The notes beneath the pieces are model-generated. The model was not told the origin of the DNA and searched no databases. It saw only the letters and a program-made list of their open reading frames with translations. This document shows, in pieces, positions 1-5,903 of a stretch of DNA of 8,385 nt. The DNA comes from Bacteroidales bacterium Bact_07 (lineage in GTDB: Bacteria; Bacteroidota; Bacteroidia; Bacteroidales; Tenuifilaceae), in contig LUYY01000173.1 in the NCBI GenBank assembly GCA_001603415.1, positions 1-8,385 of the forward strand. The letters are read 5' to 3'. A program made the position numbers and the translations under genes. Position 1 is the stretch's first letter. Every line of letters starts with the position of its first letter.

Positions 1-202
1 TATATATCTCATCAATTGCTTTTTTGTCATCAATTATCTCTATCATTTCATCCTTGTTAAGAATCTTAAGAATAAAAAAGGAATCAATGTCGATGTTTAA
101 TCTCAAATACTGATAGAATCTTTGGTTTTCAAGTTCAAAGCCCATTGATTTTCCAAACTCCTTCAATCTTTTTTCCAATTCTTCTTTTGTAAGTTTAGCC
201 AT
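1..202 (-). CDS. Hypothetical protein, N-terminal fragment (runs off left edge)
   Basis: An open frame on the minus strand starts at the ATG at 202-200 and stays open for 67 codons to the window edge, so the C-terminus is missing. The protein begins MAKLTKEELEKRLKEFGKS and continues with a lysine- and glutamate-rich helical start, then an isoleucine- and aspartate-rich stretch (about residues 38-67). No signal peptide, membrane segment or known motif is visible. By hand count the stretch is about 28% G+C, well below the conserved genes to the right. An AAAAAGG run lies just upstream of the ATG but too close to be a convincing ribosome site. I do not recognise the family. The intact start and unbroken frame make a real gene likely, but short length and AT-richness keep confidence moderate. 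Confidence 0.55.
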   Translation of the reverse strand, partial: MAKLTKEELEKRLKEFGKSMGFELENQRFYQYLRLNIDIDSFFILKILNKDEMIEIIDDKKAIDEIY

Positions 203-238
203 ACCTTTTTGTATTTCAAAACAGAATCTAAGTTAATT

Positions 239-269
239 GATAATTCCGATACTTGCAAGTGTGATTATC
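239..269. repeat. Imperfect palindrome upstream of the left-edge gene
   Basis: A perfect 10-bp palindrome, ACTTGCAAGT (251-260), is flanked by outer arms GATAAT (239-244) and ATTATC (264-269), separated from the core by unequal spacers. It lies about 37 bp ahead of the start codon of the minus-strand gene fragment. The core leaves no room for an RNA loop, so a protein-binding DNA site is more plausible than a hairpin. The rest of the gap between 203 and 357 shows nothing else I can name. Operator function is inference only. Confidence 0.25.
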
Positions 270-357
270 ATATACTCCTTGATTTCATTTGATAACAGAG
301 GGTTAACAGTACATAATCCCTAAGCAGTGATTCATTAGCAGGTTGGTTATAGATATG

Positions 358-378
358 AAAAAAGCGCCTAAAGGCGCT
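358..378 (-). terminator. Rho-independent terminator of the SDR/metallopeptidase unit
   Basis: Read on the minus strand, a 6-bp stem AGCGCC/GGCGCT (378-373 with 368-363) closes a TTTA loop and is followed at once by a run of six T (363-358). It lies 49 bp after the stop codon of the metallopeptidase gene. The plus-strand side has no T run, so the signal is directional. This is a textbook intrinsic terminator layout. Confidence 0.85.
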
Positions 379-427
379 GTTAATATATAAAACCAAAAAA
401 ATGATTATGGTTTAGTATCATTAATTG

Positions 428-1105
428 CTACTCATCGTTGCTATTCAGCAAGCCGATATAGTATAATAGTGTAGCTAATGAGCCAAGTGCTGCTACAACG
501 TAAGTAAGTGCAGCCCATTTAAGGGCATCGCGGGCGTACAGAGCGCCCTCGCCATAGGTTAATCCCGATGAGTTGAGCCATGCAAGCGCTCTGCGTGAGG
601 CATCCATTTCAACTGGGAGGGTAATAATGCTGAAAAGGGTTGTTAACCCGAGCATGATAACACCAATAAGCAAAATGCTTGGCATGGTCTGGAGAAGAAT
701 TACACCCGCAAGCAGAACCCACTGAACCCAGCGTGAGGCAACACTCACAACTGGAACAAGAGCCGAGCGCATTTGTAAAAACGCATAGCTTTGGGCATGC
801 TGAATGGCATGTCCACATTCATGGGCTGCAACGGCTGCTGCGGCAATGCTTCGCCCGTGGTAAACATCGGGGCTGAGGTTTACGGTTTTGTTTGCCGGAT
901 TGTAGTGGTCAGTAAGCTCACCATCAACCGATATCACCTTAACATCGTAAATGCCGTGGTTGTGGAGCATTAGCTCTGCAACCTCCTTACCGGTGAGCCC
1001 TCGGGGGAGTGCTATGCGCGAGTAGCGCGCAAACTTCGATCTAAGTTGCATGGATACCATGAAACTTAGTACGAAAAAGATAATCATTATCAAGTAGATT
1101 CCCAT
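428..1105 (-). CDS. Zinc metallopeptidase, YugP family (membrane protein)
   Basis: This 225-residue protein matches the neutral zinc metallopeptidases of the YugP type (Pfam Zn_peptidase_2), whose substrates are largely unknown. The zinc motif HECGH is at residues 95-99, with H95 and H99 as ligands and E96 as catalytic base. E166 in LPVEMDAS is a candidate third ligand by analogy with gluzincins. Hydrophobic segments lie at about residues 3-20, 127-163 (probably two helices) and 197-219, so it is an integral membrane protein. Length fits the family and the protein looks intact. The ATG at 1105 places the first membrane helix at the N-terminus, as expected. It begins 26 bp after the dehydrogenase gene and is followed by an intrinsic terminator, so it is probably the second gene of a two-gene transcript. 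Family is secure; biological role is not known. Confidence 0.92.
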   Translation of the reverse strand: MGIYLIMIIFFVLSFMVSMQLRSKFARYSRIALPRGLTGKEVAELMLHNHGIYDVKVISVDGELTDHYNPANKTVNLSPDVYHGRSIAAAAVAAHECGHAIQHAQSYAFLQMRSALVPVVSVASRWVQWVLLAGVILLQTMPSILLIGVIMLGLTTLFSIITLPVEMDASRRALAWLNSSGLTYGEGALYARDALKWAALTYVVAALGSLATLLYYIGLLNSNDE

Positions 1106-1131
1106 ATCGAGTAACTTATTTAAAAAAACGA

Positions 1132-1890
1132 TTAAAGGTTACGGTTCACATAGTATGCATTTGCCTGTGCCACAGGGGTCACCTCTAAATCGTTTATACA
1201 TACATGCGGTGGGCGAGTAAGAACAAAGTGAATAGCATCGGCAATATCTTCGGCAAATAGCGGGGTAAGTCCTGCGTAGGTGTTTTTGGCTTTCTCGCTA
1301 TCGCCTTTAAAACGAACGATGGAAAATTCAGTTTCGAGCAAACCAGGACGAATTTCGGTAACCTTGATGTTGTGCTTGAGCATATCCTGCCTCATTCCCT
1401 GCGATAGTGCGTGCATGGCATGCTTGGAGGCACAGTAAACATTCCCGTTTTCGTAAACCTGAGTTCCGGCAATGGAACCAATATTTACAATATGTCCTTT
1501 GCCTCGTTCAATCATAATGGGGGCAACCTTACGGGTGATGTAGAGAACACCTTTAATATTGGTATCAATCATTTGCTCCCAGTCGTCAATCACTCCGTCC
1601 TGAATATGGTTTAGGCCAACTGCCAAGCCTGCATTGTTAACCAATACATCAATCTTTCGCCATCGCTCAGGTAGCGAATCGATAGCATTGTTTACCTCAT
1701 CTAACTTCCGAATATCAAAGTTCAGGATATGAACGTCTTTTTTGTACTTGACCTCAATCTCTTTTTTTAGCTCCTCTAGCCTTTCAAGCCTCCGGCCTGT
1801 AATTATAAGGTTAAACTCATCCATGGCAAGCCTAACGGCAGTGGCTCGTCCAATACCTGATGTTGCTCCGGTAATTAATGCAATTCTCAT
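1132..1890 (-). CDS. NADP-dependent short-chain dehydrogenase (SDR), YdfG-like
   Basis: A 252-residue classical SDR with all hallmarks: cofactor motif TGATSGIG (residues 7-14), RR at 33-34 after the second strand (favours NADP), NNAG (85-88), helix-4 Asn (N111), catalytic S139 in NIGSIAG, and the YxxxK pair Y152/K156, then PG at 182-183. The overall pattern, including the C-terminal VAQANAYYVNR region, resembles YdfG enzymes, which oxidise L-allo-threonine, L-serine and 3-hydroxy acids and reduce the corresponding semialdehydes. Substrate here is inferred only from that resemblance. It is probably a soluble cytoplasmic tetramer, like other classical SDRs. It is the promoter-proximal gene of the leftward unit, with a TAnnTTTG element about 45 bp upstream. 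No defects are seen. Confidence 0.93.
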   Translation of the reverse strand: MRIALITGATSGIGRATAVRLAMDEFNLIITGRRLERLEELKKEIEVKYKKDVHILNFDIRKLDEVNNAIDSLPERWRKIDVLVNNAGLAVGLNHIQDGVIDDWEQMIDTNIKGVLYITRKVAPIMIERGKGHIVNIGSIAGTQVYENGNVYCASKHAMHALSQGMRQDMLKHNIKVTEIRPGLLETEFSIVRFKGDSEKAKNTYAGLTPLFAEDIADAIHFVLTRPPHVCINDLEVTPVAQANAYYVNRNL

Positions 1891-1934
1891 GGTATCAATA
1901 TTATAAGTAAATGAAATGAAATCTATTTATAATT

Positions 1935-1967
1935 CAAAATTAGGGTTTATGTCTGGAATTGCACAAT
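1935..1967 (-). promoter_or_regulatory. Candidate Bacteroidota-type promoter for the SDR gene
   Basis: On the minus strand, TAATTTTG (1942-1935) matches the phylum's -7 consensus TAnnTTTG exactly. ATTG at 1967-1964 could serve as a -33 element, one base off TTTG, with a spacer of about 21 bp, which is in the usual range. Transcription would start near 1928, giving a leader of roughly 38 nt before the ATG at 1890. AT-rich DNA produces chance matches, so this is moderate evidence. Confidence 0.5.
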
Positions 1968-2066
1968 GGCTTAAGGTTTTTTAAAGCTTTTTTGGTAAAA
2001 CATCGATAATAAATGTTTAACTGCTATTTTTTCGATTTCAGCTTACGTTACTTGAGTTAATGTTCG

Positions 2067-2074
2067 TATTTTTG
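2067..2074 (+). promoter_or_regulatory. Candidate -7 promoter element for the purL transcript
   Basis: TATTTTTG matches TAnnTTTG exactly and lies 35 bp before the purL ATG, which would give a leader of about 30 nt. I find no good TTTG at the expected distance upstream, so the -33 half is weak. The spacer 1891-2109 otherwise contains only AT-rich sequence, with no riboswitch-like fold recognised; the leader is too short for one if this promoter is right. Confidence 0.45.
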
Positions 2075-2109
2075 GCAGGAAATTTATAAAGTAGAAAAAT
2101 AAGAAAGCT

Positions 2110-4338
2110 ATGCCAAACCGAACAGTTACCGTTGAAACCGCCCGCGAGCTAGGGCTTCTTCCTGAAGAGTTTGAAATGATTAAGAACTACTTAGGACGTA
2201 CCCCAAACTTCACTGAGTTAAGTATTTACTCGGTAATGTGGTCGGAGCACGCATCGTATAAGAATTCCATTAAGTGGCTAAAAACATTACCCCGTAAAGG
2301 TTCCGCCATACTGGCTGAGGCCGGAACGGAGAACGCAGGTTTGGTTGATATTGGCAATGGCTTGGCTTGCGCCTTTAAGATAGAGTCGCACAATCACCCT
2401 TGCGCTGTTGAGCCATACCAAGGCGCAGCAACCGGTGTGGGGGGTATTAATCGCGACATATTTACCATGGGCGCCCGTCCCATCGCTCAGTTAAACTCGC
2501 TTAGGTTTGGCAACCTTAAACTGGATCGCACCCGTTGGTTGATTAAAGGTGTAGTGAAGGGTATTGGCGATTATGGCAACGCCTTTGGGATTCCGGTTTT
2601 AGCCGGTGAGGTTTTCTTTGACGATTCGTTCAACATGAACCCTCTGGTAAATGCCATGTCGGTTGGGTTAGTTGAGAAAGATAAGGTTGTTTCGGCTACC
2701 TCAAAGGGAAAAGGAAATCCGGTTTACATTGTTGGCTCAGCCACCGGAAAGGATGGAATTCATGGGGCAACATTTGCCTCGGCCAATATAACCGAAGATT
2801 CAGCCGAGGATATTCCATCAATTCAGGTAGGTGACCCGTTTCAGGAGAAAATCCTGCTTGAGGCAACCCTGGAGGTAATTCGAACAGGGGCACTCGTTGG
2901 TATGCAGGATATGGGGGCTGCCGGTATTATTTGTTCAACATCGGAAATGTCCGAAAAGGGTGGACATGGCATGCGAATCGATTTGGATAAGGTGCCTCTG
3001 AGGCAAAAAAACATGGAGGCATGGGAAATCCTGTTATCCGAGTCACAGGAGCGAATGCTCATGGTGGTTCAGAAGGGTCGCGAGGCCGATGTTGAGGCAG
3101 TTCTCAACAAGTGGGATATCAGTTACGCCATTATAGGTGAAGTTACTGAGGGCGATACCCTAGAATTTCACTACCATGGCGAGCTTGTCGCTAAGGTTCC
3201 CGCATCATCATTAGTGCTTGGTGGGGGTGCGCCGGTTTATGACCGGGAATACCGTGAGCCTGCCTACTACAAGGAATATAAAAAGTTTGATATTAATAAG
3301 GTGCCTGAGCCTACCGATTTGATTGAAGTAGCCCGGTTTCTTGTTGCTCACCCCAACATCGCCAGCAAGCGATGGGTTTACGAGCAATACGATACCATGA
3401 TTGGCACAGGAAACATGACCACTAACTTCCCTTCCGATGCTGGAGTATATAACCTTAAGGGAACCAATAAGGCCCTGGTGATGACGGTTGATTGCAATTC
3501 GCGATACGTTATGGCTGACCCCATGATTGGAGCAATGATTGCTGTATCTGAAGCGGCCCGAAATATCTCATGTACAGGGGCCAAGCCCTTGGCGATTACT
3601 AACTGCTTGAACTTTGGAAATCCCTATAACCCTGAGGTTTACTGGCAATTTGTGCAAGCCGTTAAGGGAATGGGTGCTGCCTGCGAAAAATTCGATACTC
3701 CCGTAACCGGTGGTAATGTTAGTTTTTACAACCAAGCCTCGATTGGTGGCAAGGAAGAGGCTGTTTTTCCTACCCCAACCATAGGTATGATTGGTCTGCT
3801 TGACAATAAGAATCACCATACAACTCTTGCTTTCAAGGAGAAAGGTCATATGATTTACCTGATTGGTAAATCGGTGAACGATATTGCTTCGTCCGAATAC
3901 CTTTACAGCTACCATGGGATTAAGGCATCGCCTGCACCATATTTTAACCTTGAGGAGGAGTTTGAGGTGCAGCGTGTTGTTCGGGAACTTATTGCTCGTA
4001 ACCTGATTCAATCGGCGCACGATGTTTCCGATGGCGGTCTCTTCATTGCGCTTCTCGAAAGCGCCATGCCCCGCAATTTAGGCTTCGATATCACTACCGA
4101 TGCTGAAATTCGAACCGATGCCTTCCTATTCGGTGAGGCCCAAGGACGGATTGTTGTTTCTGTATCTCCTTCGCGCGAAACACAATTTATCGACTTTATG
4201 GTGGCTAGCAAGGTACCATTTTCCACTTTAGGCCATGTTACCAAGTCCGAAATTCGAATTGATGATGTATCGTATGGCTTTGTAGCCGATTTGAAAAAAG
4301 TTTATGACACATCGCTTGAGCAGTTGATAAATGGGTAG
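2110..4338 (+). CDS. purL: Phosphoribosylformylglycinamidine synthase subunit PurL (short form)
   Basis: PurL catalyses the ATP-dependent conversion of FGAR to FGAM, the fourth step of purine synthesis. At 742 residues this is the short (B. subtilis-type) form: it lacks the N-terminal PurS-like part and the C-terminal glutaminase domain of the long enzyme (about 1,200-1,300 residues), so it should need separate PurS and PurQ, neither of which is in the window. Visible conserved blocks are MWSEHASYKNS (43-53, usually SEHCSYK), IESHNHPCAVEPYQGAATG (91-109), RDIFTMGARP (115-124), QDMGAAGI (266-273), SESQERML (310-317), the second AIRS-like half with DCNSRYVMADP (461-471) and NCLNFGNP (498-505), PVTGGNVSFYNQ (531-542), and SAHDVSDGGL (635-644). 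The two-fold internal repeat of the family is complete and there is no frameshift. It is first in a rightward gene group and overlaps the next gene by 8 bp. Confidence 0.97.
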   Translation: MPNRTVTVETARELGLLPEEFEMIKNYLGRTPNFTELSIYSVMWSEHASYKNSIKWLKTLPRKGSAILAEAGTENAGLVDIGNGLACAFKIESHNHPCAVEPYQGAATGVGGINRDIFTMGARPIAQLNSLRFGNLKLDRTRWLIKGVVKGIGDYGNAFGIPVLAGEVFFDDSFNMNPLVNAMSVGLVEKDKVVSATSKGKGNPVYIVGSATGKDGIHGATFASANITEDSAEDIPSIQVGDPFQEKILLEATLEVIRTGALVGMQDMGAAGIICSTSEMSEKGGHGMRIDLDKVPLRQKNMEAWEILLSESQERMLMVVQKGREADVEAVLNKWDISYAIIGEVTEGDTLEFHYHGELVAKVPASSLVLGGGAPVYDREYREPAYYKEYKKFDINKVPEPTDLIEVARFLVAHPNIASKRWVYEQYDTMIGTGNMTTNFPSDAGVYNLKGTNKALVMTVDCNSRYVMADPMIGAMIAVSEAARNISCTGAKPLAITNCLNFGNPYNPEVYWQFVQAVKGMGAACEKFDTPVTGGNVSFYNQASIGGKEEAVFPTPTIGMIGLLDNKNHHTTLAFKEKGHMIYLIGKSVNDIASSEYLYSYHGIKASPAPYFNLEEEFEVQRVVRELIARNLIQSAHDVSDGGLFIALLESAMPRNLGFDITTDAEIRTDAFLFGEAQGRIVVSVSPSRETQFIDFMVASKVPFSTLGHVTKSEIRIDDVSYGFVADLKKVYDTSLEQLING

Positions 4339-5062
4339 CAATCAGAAACCTATTGTCGATAAAAGCACCAGCAGCGTTGCGGCTATGTTCAACAGCATTG
4401 CCCCAAGTTACGATTTTCTGAACCATTTGCTTAGCCTTGGAATCGATAAGCTTTGGAGACGTCGCCTTGTTAAAAGGTTACTGCGTGCCAACCCCCAAAA
4501 CGTTTTGGATGTGGCAACCGGTACTGCCGACCTTGCCTTGGCATTAGCTAAAAGTTCACCCTACGTTAAGGTTGTAGGTATCGATATCTCTGAATCGATG
4601 CTTGCCATTGGTATGGTAAAGGTGAAAAAGCGTAAACTTGACAATCGTATAGCATTAAAAAAGGCTTCGGCCTTGTGCATTCCCTATGCCGATAATCATT
4701 TCAATGCAGCCATGGTGGCTTTTGGAGTTCGTAATTTCGAGGATTTATCGCAGGGGCTGAAAGAGATTTGTCGCGTACTTAAACCTGGTGGCGAATTGGC
4801 AGTGCTTGAGTTCTCAATGCCACACCACTGGCCTTTTAATGCATTATACCGATTTTACTTTCTGAAATTTCTACCTTGGATAGGAGGTAAAGTATCGGGC
4901 AATCGGCTGGCATATACCTATCTCCCAGAGTCGGTGCTTACATTCCCACAGGGTGAAACTTTTGCTCAAATTCTGAAATCATGCGGATTTAATGATGTGG
5001 AAATCAGGGGTCAAACCTTTGGAATAGCCACCTTATATATTGCGAAAAAGATTAATCAATAA
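4331..5062 (+). CDS. ubiE: Demethylmenaquinone methyltransferase (UbiE/MenG)
   Basis: A 243-residue SAM-dependent class I methyltransferase that performs the C-methylation of demethylmenaquinone, the last step of menaquinone synthesis. Since this phylum uses menaquinone rather than ubiquinone, the MenG role is the relevant one. Family motifs: FNSIAPSYDFLNHLLSLGID (20-39, the UbiE N-terminal signature), SAM motif I VLDVATGTADLA (58-69), acidic D85 in VVGIDIS binding the SAM ribose, FGVRNFEDL (131-139), RVLKPGGELAVLEFS (148-162), and a C-terminal YLPESV...FPQGE...GF segment typical of UbiE. Length is normal. The ATG at 4331 lies inside the last codons of purL; the resulting N-terminus lines up with the family, and the overlap suggests translational coupling. 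The enzyme acts at the cytoplasmic face of the membrane on its lipid substrate. Confidence 0.96.
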   Translation: MGSNQKPIVDKSTSSVAAMFNSIAPSYDFLNHLLSLGIDKLWRRRLVKRLLRANPQNVLDVATGTADLALALAKSSPYVKVVGIDISESMLAIGMVKVKKRKLDNRIALKKASALCIPYADNHFNAAMVAFGVRNFEDLSQGLKEICRVLKPGGELAVLEFSMPHHWPFNALYRFYFLKFLPWIGGKVSGNRLAYTYLPESVLTFPQGETFAQILKSCGFNDVEIRGQTFGIATLYIAKKINQ

Positions 5063-5117
5063 TATTTAAGGCCTTTTACCGTTTAAACTATTTGTTACTA
5101 AAACTATTAAGTTCGCC

Positions 5118-5120
5118 TTG
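5118..5120 (+). promoter_or_regulatory. TTG start codon of porT
   Basis: TTG is chosen because translation from it gives a complete signal peptide, whereas the next in-frame ATG would remove that peptide and the first conserved block. The upstream frame is open for a stretch but offers no ATG or GTG start. There is no clear Shine-Dalgarno site, as is common in this phylum. Confidence 0.75.
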
Positions 5121-5852
5121 AAACGTTTTGTTGTATTTCTGTTACTTTGCCTTCTGGTGGTTGGTAGTTTGTTTGGCCAATACAAACGACCCATCCTGCT
5201 TAATGACCCCGACTACGATGTAGGGAAACCTCTTAGGTTTGGTTTCTCTATAGGCGTTAACGTTATGGACTTTGATGCAAAAAACCGAACCACTCAGTTC
5301 AATGCCGATGGAACAAAGTATTTTGCCGAGGTAACACATATTTCAGCAGGCCTTAACGTAAATGCCATTGGCGACCTACGTGTAACCCGCGATATTCATC
5401 TTCGTTTTCTTCCCGGCTACTCATTTGGCCAACGCGATGTTGATTTTTTCAGGGTTGAACCCGATAGCACTGTGTCGCTGGCAACAACCATGAAGATGGA
5501 ATCAAACTTTATCGATTTACCGGTTGGTATTAAATTTCTTTCGGAGCGTAACAGCAATGTTCGGCCATACCTTTACCTTGGCACCGACTTAAGGGTCGAT
5601 TTGGCTGCATACAAACGCCTAAAAGTGGAAAAGGGTGTTCTGTTAAGGTTACAAAAGTTCGACTACTACTATGAGATTGGCTTTGGTATCGATTTCTTCC
5701 TTCAGTACTTTAAGTTTTCGGCCGAAATCAAATGGTCAGCCGGAATACTCAACATGCTATCTGGCGATTACGTTGATGAGGGGAAAATGTACCACGACGC
5801 TTTAGGTAGCTTAAGGTCAAAGTTTCTAATCGTTTCGTTCCATTTCGAGTAG
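5118..5852 (+). CDS. porT: PorT/SprT family protein of the type IX secretion system
   Basis: A 244-residue exported beta-rich protein of the PorT family, required in Porphyromonas gingivalis for gingipain secretion and in Flavobacterium (SprT) for gliding and secretion. The start is a TTG at 5118: no in-frame ATG precedes it, the first internal Met is residue 50, and only this start yields the signal peptide (KR at 2-3, hydrophobic 4-16, likely cleavage after SLFG at 20). Family traits are the NDPDYDVGKPLRFGFSIGVN block (29-48), a central LPVGIKF...RPYLYLG region (134-155), and the C-terminal YYYEIGFGIDFFLQYFKFSAEIK stretch (183-205). The chain ends in alternating hydrophobic residues, LIVSFHFE, fitting a last strand of an outer-membrane beta barrel. 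Length equals that of known PorT proteins. It lies 55 bp after ubiE on the same strand. The Cys at position 11 is inside the signal helix and is not a lipobox. Confidence 0.88.
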   Translation: MKRFVVFLLLCLLVVGSLFGQYKRPILLNDPDYDVGKPLRFGFSIGVNVMDFDAKNRTTQFNADGTKYFAEVTHISAGLNVNAIGDLRVTRDIHLRFLPGYSFGQRDVDFFRVEPDSTVSLATTMKMESNFIDLPVGIKFLSERNSNVRPYLYLGTDLRVDLAAYKRLKVEKGVLLRLQKFDYYYEIGFGIDFFLQYFKFSAEIKWSAGILNMLSGDYVDEGKMYHDALGSLRSKFLIVSFHFE

Positions 5853-5903
5853 TTTTTCAACCTTTCACCTTCATTTATGTTTATGCATTCATAATTTTTT
5901 GCA

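Noticed and set aside
355..390. Eleven-codon open frame MKKAPKGAVNI on the plus strand
   Set aside because: It coincides exactly with the terminator hairpin and T run of the opposite strand, which explains the sequence better.
1969..1993. Weak hairpin GCTTAA/TTAAAGC followed by six T, resembling a terminator
   Set aside because: The stem is short, AT-rich and bulged, and no plus-strand gene ends upstream of it; it is likely chance in AT-rich spacer DNA.
3568..4020. 150-codon open frame antisense to purL
   Set aside because: It lies wholly inside the highly conserved purL gene, its protein has no recognisable motif, and purL is intact across it; it is a shadow of purL codon use.
5139..5150. 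Possible lipoprotein signal (LLLC) in PorT
   Set aside because: The Cys falls in the middle of the hydrophobic helix with more hydrophobic residues after it, and an ordinary cleavage site follows at SLFG/Q.
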